From Myxosarcina sp. GI1 (lineage in GTDB: Bacteria; Cyanobacteriota; Cyanobacteriia; Cyanobacteriales; Xenococcaceae), in assembly GCF_000756305.1 (NCBI RefSeq), contig NZ_JRFE01000006.1, positions 201,090 to 265,089 of the forward strand: a DNA stretch of 64,000 bases, written 5' to 3'. A program made the translations under genes and the position numbers. The first letter of the stretch is position 1. Every line of letters starts with the position of its first letter. Below the pieces are notes generated by a model. It was given only the letters and a program-made list of their open reading frames with translations, was not told the DNA's origin and ran no database searches. Shown here piece by piece: positions 47,625 through 56,815 of this stretch.

Positions 47625-50156
47625 TTAATGATTAATATTGCTTTCTACTGCGGCTACTTGAAGTCTGGTTTTAAGCACCGCATCGGGATTGAGACTAATC
47701 GAATCAATACCCTGGTTCACTAAAAACTCGGCAAACTCTGGATAATCGCTTGGTGCTTGTCCGCAGATGCCGATTTTGCGGTGGTTGCGTCGGGCGGCAG
47801 CGATCGCCATAGCCAGCATATTTTGAACGGCATGGTTGCGTTCGTCAAAAAGATGTGCCACTAGAGAAGAATCGCGATCGAGTCCTAATGTCAGCTGGGT
47901 TAGATCGTTAGAACCGATGGAAAAGCCGTCAAATACCCGACTAAATTCGTCTATCAACAGTACGTTACTGGGCAGTTCGCACATGACGTATACTTGCAAA
48001 CCGTTTTCGCCTCTGACCAAACCATTTTTTGCCATCTCTGCCAACACTTTACGTCCTTCATCGGGAGTGCGACAGAAGGGAATCATCGGGATAACATTAG
48101 TCAAACCCATCTCATCGCGCACTCGTTTGAATGCCTGACATTCCAATGCAAAACCCTGGCGATATTTAGGATCGTAATAGCGACTGGCACCACGCCAACC
48201 CAGCATCGGATTTTCTTCAGATGGCTCGAACTGTTTGCCCCCCAACAGGTTGGCATATTCGTTACTCTTAAAGTCTGACATTCGCACGATAACTGGTTGG
48301 GGATAAAATGCTGCGGCAATAGTAGCAATACCTCTAGCTAATTTATCGACAAAAAAATCGGGTTTGTGTGGGTAATTAACCGTCAGGCGAGCGATGTCTC
48401 CGACTAGCTTCGCAATCGCTACTTTTTCGGTAGATTCTGACAGTTTGTCAAATTCCAGCAACGCCATGGGATGAACTTTAATTTGGTTGGCGATGATAAA
48501 TTCTAACCTTGCCAAACCCACACCGTCGCAGGGTAAAGCCGAAAGGCTAAAAGCTGATTCGGGATTTCCGACATTCATTAAAATTTGGGTTCTAGTTGAA
48601 GGTAGATCTTTCAATTGAGTAGATTCGACGGTAAACGGAATCAAACCAGCATAGACTTTACCGCTTTCTCCTTCGGCACAAGAAACCGTAACTTCTCGTC
48701 CTGTTTGAATATTTTTAGTGGCATCACCGCAGCCGACAATTGCGGGTATACCCATTTCGCGGGCGATTATCGCTGCATGACAGGTTCTTCCCCCCTGGTT
48801 AGTGACGATCGCGCTGGCTTGTTTCATAATTGGTTCCCAGTCGGGATCGGTTTTATTGGTGACGAGAACTTCTCCTGGCTGGAATTTATCGATTTGAGTA
48901 ACATCCAAGATAACTCTGGCTTTACCCCTACCAATTTTTTCGCCTACTGCCCTGCCTGTCGCCAAAACATTAGTACCAGTTTCGACAAGTTTATATGTCT
49001 GCAAGACATCGATCGCTTTTTGGGACTGCACTGTTTCGGGACGGGCTTGAACGATAAATAATTCTCCCGTCACTCCGTCTTTTGCCCATTCGATGTCCAT
49101 TGGGGTATAAACTCGACGTAGTTTAGAGTAATGCCGTTCGATCTGACACGCCCATTTAGCTAGAGTGAGAATTTCATCGTCATCAATGGCATATTTAATT
49201 CTTTCTGAAGGCGAGGTAGGAATATTTTTAGTCAGCTTGCTACCACCGATGTCGTACACCAGCTTAATTTCTTTACTGCCGAGGCGTTTTTCCAAAATTG
49301 GACGATAGCCCTGGCGTAAAGTTGGTTTAAAAACGATATATTCATCGGGGTTGACCGCACCTTGAACCACATTTTCACCCAAGCCGTATGCCGCAGTAAT
49401 TAACGCGACATCTCTAAAGCCCGTTTCAGTATCGATAGAAAACATAACTCCAGACGTTGCCAAGTCCGAACGCACCATCTTTTGTACGCCAACTGAAAGA
49501 GCGACGTTAAAGTGGTCGAAACCTTTAAGGGTACGATAGGAAATAGCGCGATCGGTAAATAAAGACGCAAAGCATTTATGACAGGCTTCGAGAACGTTGG
49601 GAATGCCACAAACATTGAGATAGGTTTCCTGCTGTCCTGCAAAGCTCGCATCGGGTAGATCTTCGGCAGTAGCAGAGGAACGAACCGCTACATCGACGTT
49701 ATAAGTATACTGGTGGCACAGTTCTTTTTCTTCTCCTTCAAAGCGATCGCAATATTGAAAGTCGATGCTGTATCGCTGGCATAATTGACTGTAGGCTTGG
49801 GTTATAGCAGTCTCTAATTCTTTGGGGAAAGGAGTATTAAGAATTAATGCTCTGGCTTGCTTGCCCCGCAGCTTGAGGTTGTTGACATCTTCCACATTGA
49901 GATCGGCAAATAGTTGGCGCAGCTTAGTTTCTAGTCCCGCTCTTTCGATAAAGAAGCGATAGGCATAGGCAGTAGTGGCAAAACCTCCTGGAACTTTAAT
50001 TCCCTGTGGCGTTAACTGTCGGATCATTTCTCCTAAAGAAGCGTTCTTGCCACCTACTAAAGAAACGTCTGACATACCCACATCTTCAAACCAGAGAACA
50101 AAAGCTCGTTCGCGGTCTTGTAACAGTTCTCCGTAGCGATTTACTGTTGCTACCAT
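47625..50156 (-). CDS. ppsA: Phosphoenolpyruvate synthase
   Basis: About 843 aa. Makes PEP from pyruvate and ATP, with AMP and phosphate. It has an ATP-grasp N-half (LVGGKNASLGEMIRQL, AVRSSATAEDLPDASFAGQQ), the phosphohistidine site GGRTCHAAIIAREMGIPAIV and a C-terminal PEP domain (SIGSNDLTQLTLGLDRDSS). The start is ATG 50156; GAGG lies 11 bases upstream. First gene of a seven-gene operon with two usp genes, a STAS gene, a hydrogenase protease, hypA and hypB, headed by the island motif at 50229-50245. Confidence 0.95.
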   Translation of the reverse strand: MVATVNRYGELLQDRERAFVLWFEDVGMSDVSLVGGKNASLGEMIRQLTPQGIKVPGGFATTAYAYRFFIERAGLETKLRQLFADLNVEDVNNLKLRGKQARALILNTPFPKELETAITQAYSQLCQRYSIDFQYCDRFEGEEKELCHQYTYNVDVAVRSSATAEDLPDASFAGQQETYLNVCGIPNVLEACHKCFASLFTDRAISYRTLKGFDHFNVALSVGVQKMVRSDLATSGVMFSIDTETGFRDVALITAAYGLGENVVQGAVNPDEYIVFKPTLRQGYRPILEKRLGSKEIKLVYDIGGSKLTKNIPTSPSERIKYAIDDDEILTLAKWACQIERHYSKLRRVYTPMDIEWAKDGVTGELFIVQARPETVQSQKAIDVLQTYKLVETGTNVLATGRAVGEKIGRGKARVILDVTQIDKFQPGEVLVTNKTDPDWEPIMKQASAIVTNQGGRTCHAAIIAREMGIPAIVGCGDATKNIQTGREVTVSCAEGESGKVYAGLIPFTVESTQLKDLPSTRTQILMNVGNPESAFSLSALPCDGVGLARLEFIIANQIKVHPMALLEFDKLSESTEKVAIAKLVGDIARLTVNYPHKPDFFVDKLARGIATIAAAFYPQPVIVRMSDFKSNEYANLLGGKQFEPSEENPMLGWRGASRYYDPKYRQGFALECQAFKRVRDEMGLTNVIPMIPFCRTPDEGRKVLAEMAKNGLVRGENGLQVYVMCELPSNVLLIDEFSRVFDGFSIGSNDLTQLTLGLDRDSSLVAHLFDERNHAVQNMLAMAIAAARRNHRKIGICGQAPSDYPEFAEFLVNQGIDSISLNPDAVLKTRLQVAAVESNINH

Positions 50157-50212
50157 AAATCCCAATTCCTCTATTTTTTAGCTTTTTACGCCTATTTGAG
50201 GCTGATGATTCT

Positions 50213-50245
50213 GTTGTATCCAAATAAGTTGAGAAACTTGTGAAG
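50213..50245 (-). promoter_or_regulatory. Island promoter motif, copy 2 (before ppsA-hypB operon)
   Basis: Minus strand CTTCACAAGTTTCTCAA (50245-50229), 10 bases, then TACAAC (50218-50213), the only copy whose -10 hexamer departs from TAnnnT. The start codon of ppsA is about 57 bases on. Confidence 0.75.
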
Positions 50246-50393
50246 ATAAGTAATAGTAAAAATTAAGCAAACAGCAACCAAAACCAAAAATGGAGTGCTT
50301 TCTCTGGGAAATTACACTCCATTTATTGCTAATGCCAACTGCTTAAAATTTAACTGCATTTGCTTTAAAAATATTCAATTGTCTTTTAGATTC

Positions 50394-50591
50394 TCAACTC
50401 ATAGCTGCATGAGAGCGATCGTAAACTAGATCGAAATCATTGAGAGCTTTACCTTGAATGTGATTGTGATATTTAGGATCGACATTTACGCCAATATCAG
50501 CAGCAGTACGAGCCAACATAGATCTTTCGCGATTCATAACTAACTTGTGATGGCGCATTAAAAGAGAACGAGCTTGGTTTTGAATAGACAT
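50394..50591 (-). CDS. Small cyanobacterial protein, function unknown
   Basis: 65 aa, His- and Arg-rich, no membrane helix: MRHHKLVMNRERSMLARTA, then GVNVDPKYHNHIQGKALNDF. A strong AAGGAG lies 8 bases before ATG 50591, and the third-position pattern is coding-like. It is between the divergent ppsA and hoxE promoters and is transcribed leftward. Not recognised. Confidence 0.7.
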   Translation of the reverse strand: MSIQNQARSLLMRHHKLVMNRERSMLARTAADIGVNVDPKYHNHIQGKALNDFDLVYDRSHAAMS

Positions 50592-50663
50592 TTTAGTTTC
50601 TCCTTATTTCTACACCACAAATATATCATATTTTCTGTATCAAATTTTACTTTTTTTTTAATG

Positions 50664-50696
50664 CTTCACAAATTCTTCAAGTAGTTTTTCTAATCT
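50664..50696 (+). promoter_or_regulatory. Island promoter motif, copy 3 (before hoxEF)
   Basis: CTTCACAAATTCTTCAA (50664-50680), 10 bases, TAATCT (50691-50696). The expected start of transcription is near 50703, giving a leader of about 130 bases before hoxE that contains a 22-codon open frame. Confidence 0.78.
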
Positions 50697-50752
50697 GAAA
50701 TCGAAGCCAATTTCTGGCGATTAAATTTTTTCTAGCACTTGAGGAAAAAATA

Positions 50753-50821
50753 ATGAAAACTACTCTGGCGAGAAAAAACTTAACTGCAACTATGGTGTGG
50801 CAGGAGACGATAAACCATTAA
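50753..50821 (+). CDS. Possible 22-codon leader ORF before hoxE
   Basis: ATG 50753 has GAGG ending 8 bases upstream. It encodes a basic, Thr-rich peptide (MKTTLARKNLTATMVWQE...) and stops 15 bases before hoxE. Downstream of motif copy 3. Similar short frames with ribosome sites precede ldh and the GerMN gene. Real translation is unproven. Confidence 0.35.
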   Translation: MKTTLARKNLTATMVWQETINH

Positions 50822-50836
50822 CCATTAGAGCGAAAA

Positions 50837-51346
50837 ATGTCAGTTACTAAAAAAAAATCACAACTACATCCCAGTGGCGATAAGCGGTTACGGATGTTAT
50901 CGGCGACAATGAAACGTCACCAATATGCACCAGATGCTCTGATTGAAGTGTTGCATCAAGCACAAGAGTTGTTTGGCTATCTAGAGGAAGATTTACTGCT
51001 TTATATCGCTCACAGCCTTAAACTCCCGCCTAGCAGGGTTTACGGAGTAGCCACCTTTTATCATTTTTTTACTTTAAACCCAAAAGGAAAACACACTTGC
51101 GTTGTCTGTATGGGTACTGCTTGTTATGTCAAAGGAGCAGCTAATTTATTAGCCAGCTTAGAACAACAGCACCAAGTTAAAGCAGGAGAAACTACTTCAG
51201 ATGGTCAACTGTCGCTACTTACTGCCCGTTGTCTGGGTGCTTGCGGCATTGCTCCTGCGGTGGTAGTAGATGGCAAAGTGGCAGGACATCAAACTTCTGC
51301 ATCTGTTCTCAGTCGAGTTGAGGAATGTTTGCATCATGGATTTTGA
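50837..51346 (+). CDS. hoxE: Bidirectional hydrogenase diaphorase subunit HoxE
   Basis: 169 aa thioredoxin-like [2Fe-2S] protein (NuoE-like). The cluster ligands are seen in [11 protein letters not shown] and [15 protein letters not shown]. It transfers electrons within the HoxEFU diaphorase between NAD(P)H or ferredoxin and hydrogenase. Overlaps hoxF by 11 bases. Confidence 0.94.
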   Translation: MSVTKKKSQLHPSGDKRLRMLSATMKRHQYAPDALIEVLHQAQELFGYLEEDLLLYIAHSLKLPPSRVYGVATFYHFFTLNPKGKHTCVVCMGTACYVKGAANLLASLEQQHQVKAGETTSDGQLSLLTARCLGACGIAPAVVVDGKVAGHQTSASVLSRVEECLHHGF

Positions 51347-52946
51347 AGAACTTAGAGCGATCGTCAGTAGCCAAAAGGAAAAACAACAACAACCTACTAT
51401 TCGTTGCTGTACCGTAGGAGGATGTTTATCGGCAGGGGGACTATTAGTAAAAGAGCAGATAGAACGAGCGGTAAAGGAGAAGGGACTGGCGGAAACAGTA
51501 GCTGTTTCGGGTGTCGGCTGTATGGGATTGTGCAGTCGCGGACCCTTAGTTAGAGTCGATCCTCAAGGAACTCTCTACGATCGCATTACGCCAGAGACTG
51601 TCAGTGAAATAGTGACATCTGTAGGTATGAATCAAGACTCAGTTCTTACTCCGTCTCAATATCAACCAAATAGTCACCCATTCTTTACCCGACAGTTAAA
51701 GATTGTCTTAGAAAACAGTGGTGCGATCGATCCAGAAAATATTAAAGAATATATTGCTGCTGATGGTTATCGAGGACTACACCATGCCTTACTGGAAATG
51801 ACTCCAGAATCAGTAGTAGCAAGCATCTCTCAAAGTGGTTTGAGGGGTAGAGGTGGCGCGGGATATCCTACGGGTCTAAAGTGGGCAACGGTAGCTAAGG
51901 CAAAAGGAGAACGTAAATTTGTCATTTGTAATGCCGATGAAGGCGATCCTGGAGCGTTTATGGATCGCAGCGTGTTAGAAAGCGACCCCCATAGAGTTAT
52001 CGAAGGTATGGCGATCGCCGCTTATGCTGTCGGGGCGAGTCATGGTTATATTTACGTGCGCGGCGAATATCCTTTGGCGATCGATCGCCTGCAAACAGCA
52101 ATTCGTCAGGCAAAACAGTTAGGTTTATTAGGCAGTCAAATATTTGAATCTCCGTTTGATTTTAAAATCGAGCTACGGATTGGGGCGGGTGCGTTTGTCT
52201 GTGGCGAAGAAACGGCTTTAATGGCATCGATCGAAGGCAAGCGGGGTATTCCTCGTCCCCGTCCTCCCTATCCTGCCGAATCTGGCTTATGGGGTTGTCC
52301 GACTCTAATTAATAATGTCGAAACCTTTGCCAATATTCCCACAATTATTCGTAAGGGTGCCGATTGGTTTGCTAGTATTGGCACCGAAAACAGTAAAGGA
52401 ACTAAAGTCTTTTCTCTGGCAGGAAAGGTTTGCAATACGGGCTTAATTGAAGTACTGATGGGAACTACCTTACAGCAAATCGTAGCAGAAATGGGTGGTG
52501 GTGTTCCCGATGGCGGTAAAGCCAAGGCTGTGCAAACTGGCGGTCCTTCTGGCGGCTGTATTCCTGCTGCGGCTTTTAATACTCCTGTAGACTACGAATC
52601 TCTATCAGAACTGGGTTCGATTATGGGTTCTGGTGGAGCGATTGTCATGGATGAAACCACCAATATGGTAGATGTAGCTCGCTTTTTTATGGAATTTTGT
52701 ATGGATGAGTCTTGTGGTAAATGTATACCATGTCGAGCGGGAACGGTTCAGTTATATCAGTTACTAACAAAAATTCGACAAGGTACGGCATCTTTGACTG
52801 ACTTAGAACAATTAGAAGAATTGTGCGAAATGGTTAAATACACTAGCTTATGTGGTCTTGGGCAATCGGCACCCAATCCCGTATTAAGCACTCTGCGCTA
52901 TTTTCGCGATGAATATTTGGAATTGATTTCAAACCTCAATGAATGA
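51336..52946 (+). CDS. hoxF: Bidirectional hydrogenase diaphorase subunit HoxF
   Basis: 536 aa from ATG 51336. It has an N-terminal [2Fe-2S] thioredoxin-like domain (CCTVGGC ... [12 protein letters not shown]), the NADH/FMN domain ([31 protein letters not shown]), an SLBB region, and the C-terminal 4Fe-4S site ([12 protein letters not shown]). All motifs look intact. hoxU, hoxY and hoxH do not follow; hoxEF separated from hoxUYH is known in some cyanobacteria, so other subunits may be elsewhere. Confidence 0.94.
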   Translation: MDFEELRAIVSSQKEKQQQPTIRCCTVGGCLSAGGLLVKEQIERAVKEKGLAETVAVSGVGCMGLCSRGPLVRVDPQGTLYDRITPETVSEIVTSVGMNQDSVLTPSQYQPNSHPFFTRQLKIVLENSGAIDPENIKEYIAADGYRGLHHALLEMTPESVVASISQSGLRGRGGAGYPTGLKWATVAKAKGERKFVICNADEGDPGAFMDRSVLESDPHRVIEGMAIAAYAVGASHGYIYVRGEYPLAIDRLQTAIRQAKQLGLLGSQIFESPFDFKIELRIGAGAFVCGEETALMASIEGKRGIPRPRPPYPAESGLWGCPTLINNVETFANIPTIIRKGADWFASIGTENSKGTKVFSLAGKVCNTGLIEVLMGTTLQQIVAEMGGGVPDGGKAKAVQTGGPSGGCIPAAAFNTPVDYESLSELGSIMGSGGAIVMDETTNMVDVARFFMEFCMDESCGKCIPCRAGTVQLYQLLTKIRQGTASLTDLEQLEELCEMVKYTSLCGLGQSAPNPVLSTLRYFRDEYLELISNLNE

Positions 52947-53294
52947 GAGCAAGTGACATATAGTACTATTGACACAGCTATTCGGCATTCAGGGAAGACA
53001 GATGTAAATTGGCATTCAAAATTCACGAACTAAGAACGTTTAATCCCTCAAAACGTCCAGCCATTGTACTCTCCGTCTCATGTAAGAGTAAATTATCATA
53101 TTTTTGGCATTAGTGAGATAGGTTCTCATAAATTTCTCAACTTTAATTTCTAATCTAAAAATAGACAACCGATATTATTAAACTCGATCGAGGTATTTAC
53201 CATGAGGCAAATAACCAATAGTGCTATAACTTATCTCGAACCAAAACTTTAACCTACCACTAATTACTCACCAAATCTTATAACTCAAACTTAT
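52947..53294 (+). other. hoxF-ldh spacer with promoter and leader
   Basis: No gene remnant of hoxU is visible. It contains island motif copy 4 and, at 53202-53252, a 16-codon open frame (MRQITNSAITYLEPKL) with GAGG 8 bases upstream of its ATG. It stops 42 bases before ldh. Confidence 0.55.
53124..53156 (+). promoter_or_regulatory. Island promoter motif, copy 4 (before ldh)
   Basis: TCTCATAAATTTCTCAA (53124-53140), 10 bases, TAATCT (53151-53156). The last 12 bases (TTTCTAATCTAA) match copy 3 almost exactly. Confidence 0.78.
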
Positions 53295-54296
53295 ATGTTC
53301 GACCAAATTTTTACTTCTAACACTACAGCCAAAAGCTGCTCGATTCTTCGTCCTCGCAAAGGAGTAATTATCGGCTTGGGACAAGTAGGGTTAGCTTGCG
53401 CCTATTCACTACTGATTCAAAACTGTTTTGACGAACTGGTTTTACAAGATCTCGACCTGCAAAAAGTCGAGGGAGAAGTAATGGATCTGGTTCATGGAAT
53501 GTCGTTTATCGATCCTACAGACGTAGTAGCAGGAACGGTAGCCGATGCTGGTCGGGATGCCGATATTGTAATTATTACTGCTGGGGCAGCGCAAAAACCA
53601 GGGGAAACTCGTCTCAGCTTACTCGAACGCAATGTGGCTATTTATCAAAATATTTTGAGGGATGTAGTCCAACACTGTCCTAATGCCATTTTGCTGATTG
53701 TCACTAATCCCGTCGATATTATGACCTACGTGGCACTAAAAATTTCTGGGTTTCCTAGTTCTAGAGTTATTGGTTCGGGAACAGTACTAGACACCTCTAG
53801 ATTTCGCTTGTTGTTAGCAAACAAACTAAATATTGATTCCCGCAGCGTTCATGCTTACATCATCGGCGAACATGGCGATAGTGAAGTTCCCGTCTGGAGT
53901 ACGGCGAATGTAGCTGGTCGAAAACTACTATCGCAAGATTGGGAACATTTAGCCGAGAGCGAGCGCGCCGAACTAACGGCTATTTTCAATCGGGTAAAAA
54001 ACGCTGCTTATGAAATTATCCAGCGAAAAGAATATACTTCTTACGCGATCGGTTTAGTTGTTACCGATATTGTTAAAGCTATTTTACGCTCTCAAGAACG
54101 AGTGCTTACCGTTAGCGGTCTTGTCAAGGGCTTATACAATATCGAGAATGTGTGTTTGGGTTTACCAAGGGTAATTAACGAACGCGGTATTCTCAAAACC
54201 GTTAACCTTCAACTCAGTCCTACAGAAATCAAACAGCTTCAACATTCTGCCGAAATCCTTCAAAACGTATTCCAAAGTCTCAATTTGCAGAATTAG
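53295..54296 (+). CDS. ldh: L-lactate dehydrogenase
   Basis: 333 aa. Reduces pyruvate to L-lactate with NADH. It has a Rossmann [14 protein letters not shown], the active loop [16 protein letters not shown] with Gln (LDH) where malate dehydrogenases have Arg, [18 protein letters not shown], and the catalytic His in [13 protein letters not shown]. This is a fermentation gene in a hydrogenase and stress island, next to a ruined phosphoketolase gene. Confidence 0.93.
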   Translation: MFDQIFTSNTTAKSCSILRPRKGVIIGLGQVGLACAYSLLIQNCFDELVLQDLDLQKVEGEVMDLVHGMSFIDPTDVVAGTVADAGRDADIVIITAGAAQKPGETRLSLLERNVAIYQNILRDVVQHCPNAILLIVTNPVDIMTYVALKISGFPSSRVIGSGTVLDTSRFRLLLANKLNIDSRSVHAYIIGEHGDSEVPVWSTANVAGRKLLSQDWEHLAESERAELTAIFNRVKNAAYEIIQRKEYTSYAIGLVVTDIVKAILRSQERVLTVSGLVKGLYNIENVCLGLPRVINERGILKTVNLQLSPTEIKQLQHSAEILQNVFQSLNLQN

Positions 54297-54341
54297 AACC
54301 AGTACCCAATCTAAAGATTTTATTCTTTTGACTCAAAAACT

Positions 54342-54884
54342 ATGACTCGTATTCAGACTCAGACAAACGTGGAAACTTTAATCTCGGAAGAGCCAAAAAA
54401 ATCGATGCTTATTGGCACACCTGTAATTATCTGGCAGTCGGCATGATTTATTTACGAGATAATCCTTTACCGAAAAAACCACTAAAGGCAGAACATATTA
54501 AACAGAGATTACTCGAACATTGGGGAGCATCTCCCGCCCTTAGCTTAGCTTCACCTATGTTCACCTCAATCGCCTAATAAGCTTTTCGTCCTCGATATCC
54601 GATGATTATTTTACGAACTCCTAAAGGCTGGACGGAACCTGAATTTGTAGACGGTCATAAAGTAGAAGGCTTATGGCGATCGCATCAAGTACCAATGGTT
54701 GGATAGCGGATTATCTGCCCGAAGATGAAGATGGCGGTTAACTGTCTCCAGACGGCGAGTTATGGAAATGTTGAGCGAACACACCCTAGAAAGTTGGCTG
54801 GAGGCTTATCTACTATCTGACAGATATGGATTGTTTCATACCTATGAAGCCTTTGTTCATGTTATTGACACGATGTTTAACTAA
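54342..54884 (+). pseudogene. Degraded phosphoketolase (xfp) remnant
   Basis: Blocks match phosphoketolase in order but in shifting frames: an N-terminus ([35 protein letters not shown]), [23 protein letters not shown] with [23 protein letters not shown], and finally [20 protein letters not shown] then [21 protein letters not shown] and a stop. A frameshift sits at the A7 run near 54397, and several large deletions shrink about 800 codons to 180. The product cannot be active. The gene may have served the same fermentative programme as ldh. Confidence 0.85.
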
Positions 54885-54916
54885 CTCACAACTTCTTCAA
54901 ATTATTAGCTTAGTCT
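54884..54916 (+). promoter_or_regulatory. Island promoter motif, copy 5 (before DUF4278 gene)
   Basis: ACTCACAACTTCTTCAA (54884-54900), 10 bases, TAGTCT (54911-54916). It begins at the last base of the xfp remnant stop and lies about 33 bases before the DUF4278 ATG, so the leader is very short. Confidence 0.78.
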
Positions 54917-54948
54917 AAAGTTAAAAGCTAGCAAAGGAGGACGGTCAC

Positions 54949-55389
54949 ATGAAACTTCAAGCAACAAAAAAACATGACATTAGTTTTCCCTTTAAACTCT
55001 ATTGGCGGCAATTATTTTCTTCTCATCAATACGTCAAATTTATCGATCCCTTTAGTTTTTGGCACAGGTATAAAATCGACCATTTAGAAACCTGCTGGGA
55101 ACTCAATCCCGTTCTATTTTTAGAACGCTGTTACCGACTCGATTGTCAGCCAAAACGACAAGTTACTGTACCCACCAGCAACTTTACGACAAGGGGTATG
55201 TATAGAGGCGTACCTTGGGAAAAAACACCTCAAAATACAGTTTTAATTTCTCAGCCAAGTTGGCAACTAAAATATCGTGGTGTAACTTATCATGTCAACG
55301 GCATTTTTAAACTTAATACCAATAAAATTACTAGCGATTCCAGTCAAAATTCCGCTAACAACTCGGAAAAACTTTTTACTAGCAACTAA
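54949..55389 (+). CDS. DUF4278-containing protein
   Basis: 146 aa. Strong AAGGAGG 8 bases before the ATG. The C-terminal half has two DUF4278-like repeats (MYRGVPWEK and LKYRGVTYHVNG); the N-terminal half (HDISFPFKLYWRQLFSSHQY) is not recognised. Function unknown. It sits in the motif-driven island, suggesting induction with the other genes. Confidence 0.8.
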   Translation: MKLQATKKHDISFPFKLYWRQLFSSHQYVKFIDPFSFWHRYKIDHLETCWELNPVLFLERCYRLDCQPKRQVTVPTSNFTTRGMYRGVPWEKTPQNTVLISQPSWQLKYRGVTYHVNGIFKLNTNKITSDSSQNSANNSEKLFTSN

Positions 55390-55466
55390 AAATATTAAGC
55401 CCTAAAAAGTGAGTGGTAATTTTAGTAATAAAAATAAAAAAGCAATCAAGCCTTTTTCTTGACCAT

Positions 55467-55499
55467 CTTCACACTTTTTTTAAGTTTTTAGCTTAATTT
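55467..55499 (+). promoter_or_regulatory. Island promoter motif, copy 6 (before GerMN gene)
   Basis: CTTCACACTTTTTTTAA (55467-55483), 10 bases, TAATTT (55494-55499). Weakest 17-mer in its right half but with the fixed spacing. A 15-codon open frame with a GGAAA site lies at 55569-55616 in the leader. Confidence 0.65.
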
Positions 55500-55633
55500 A
55501 AAACTATAAAAGATCGAGAGCAACCTTCGCAAATTTACAATTGATACAAATATTAGGAAACAACATAGATGAAAGAAAGTAGAGCAAAAACTAGTAAAAA
55601 GCTTGTTAATTATTAATTGGGATTGATATTAAT

Positions 55634-56230
55634 ATGAAACTGCTTAATAAATCCCCTAATTTTATACCAATAGGGATTGGATTTATTCTGTTAGCGATCG
55701 GGATGGCTCAAGTTACGGCTCTGTGGGCTTTACAAAAAGCTATCCTACCTGATATTATCAAATCGCTTACTGTTGAACAAGTTAATTCGGCTGAATTCAG
55801 TCCCCAAATTTATTGGTTAGAAATTGTCGATAACCGTATTCAGTTGACATCAAAAGCTACCAATATTGTTGCAGCTTCTCCAGAAATTGCCCTTCAAAAA
55901 GCTTTAAATAAATTATTCGCACAATCTTCAATTTTTGGTTTCACCACTACCATTCCCAAACAAACTGAGTTACTTGACTTACACGTAAATAAAACAGGTA
56001 TTTATATAAATTTATCTCGTGAATTTAGTCAAGGAGGTGGCAGCAGTTCGATGATTTATCGAGTAGCACAAGTTCTTTATACTGCTACTAGCATCGATTC
56101 CCAAGCACAAGTTTGGCTCTCAATTGAAGGACGACCATTAGACGAACATTATCTGTTAGGGGGTGAAGGACTGCTTTTGGAATATCCCCTAACCAGACAA
56201 AAATTCTCTAATGATTTTTTAAATCAATAG
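55634..56230 (+). CDS. GerMN-domain protein with N-terminal membrane anchor
   Basis: 198 aa. One membrane helix (IPIGIGFILLAIGMAQVTAL), then a GerMN-like domain (about 110-185): LLDLHVNKTGIYINLSREFSQGGGSSS in two blocks, VLYTATSIDSQAQVWLSIEG, then GGEGLLLEYPL. The domain is known from spore-germination lipoproteins but is widespread in envelope proteins of other bacteria. Role here unknown. Confidence 0.78.
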   Translation: MKLLNKSPNFIPIGIGFILLAIGMAQVTALWALQKAILPDIIKSLTVEQVNSAEFSPQIYWLEIVDNRIQLTSKATNIVAASPEIALQKALNKLFAQSSIFGFTTTIPKQTELLDLHVNKTGIYINLSREFSQGGGSSSMIYRVAQVLYTATSIDSQAQVWLSIEGRPLDEHYLLGGEGLLLEYPLTRQKFSNDFLNQ

Positions 56231-56254
56231 TTTAGTTTATAGAAGTAAAACAAA

Positions 56255-56404
56255 ATGAAAATTTTTCAATGGCTACAAAATTTAGTTCAGTATATTTGGG
56301 ATGGAGTCTCCAGACTGTTTAAAGCCAGTGATGATGATTATCCGAAATCTGGAGTCCAACCTTATGAAGGCGATCCTTATGACGAACGCGAACAATCTCT
56401 ATAA
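56255..56404 (+). CDS. Small acidic protein, conserved in cyanobacteria by appearance
   Basis: 49 aa. An amphipathic or membrane-associated start (MKIFQWLQNLVQYIWDGVSRL) is followed by an acidic tail with DDDYPKSGVQPYEGDPYDE. I recall DYPxxGVQPYEGDP-type tails in small cyanobacterial proteins but no function. It lies 24 bases after the GerMN gene stop and is probably co-transcribed. Confidence 0.65.
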   Translation: MKIFQWLQNLVQYIWDGVSRLFKASDDDYPKSGVQPYEGDPYDEREQSL

Positions 56405-56815
56405 ATATTTTATTTGGGAAAAATGTTTGATGTCTTTGGCAAAACCATTGACGGAACGCAACTATCCACCAGTAAATGGCGATCGCTGCACGCCCTACCA
56501 ATTCCCATAAGCGATCGCAGGACAATACGAACAACTACTAGTTAGTAATTACAAACTAAATACCGAATTAGAGAATTAACTTGCATTTTCGTAGTTACAC
56601 ATTACTGTCGAATTGTTCTAAATTTATGATGGTTAGTAAGTGCAATAAAATATAGCAATTCTCGGTCACATGAGATACACCTCATATTAGTAAAGCTTTA
56701 GGCACAGCGCGTACACGCTGTGCCTGCTACCGCAGGCTGTGGCTCTAGGGTTTGAGCTATCTGACTTAAGTCTGGATTTGTACCTCACGAATATGAGAAA
56801 CGCTTATAAATAAAC
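56405..56815. other. Gene-poor stretch with repeat hairpins
   Basis: About 400 bases between the small acidic protein and hypE. Contains GGCACAGCG / CGCTGTGCC (56701-56724, loop CGTACA) followed by GCTACCGCAGGCTGTGGC, which is typical cyanobacterial interspersed-repeat material. Short open frames here have no recognisable similarity. Confidence 0.5.
56701..56724. repeat. Perfect 9-bp-arm hairpin repeat
   Basis: GGCACAGCG-CGTACA-CGCTGTGCC. GC-rich in an AT-rich spacer and followed by more GC-rich repeat text. Could also act as a bidirectional attenuator near the hypE 3' end, but there is no T-run. Confidence 0.6.

Noticed and set aside
53295-54296. Malate dehydrogenase instead of lactate dehydrogenase
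   Set aside because: The substrate loop carries Gln (AAQKPGETR) where malate dehydrogenases have Arg.
56301-56534. Open frames on both strands after the small acidic protein
   Set aside because: No similarity or ribosome sites; they overlap the 49-residue gene or repeat DNA.
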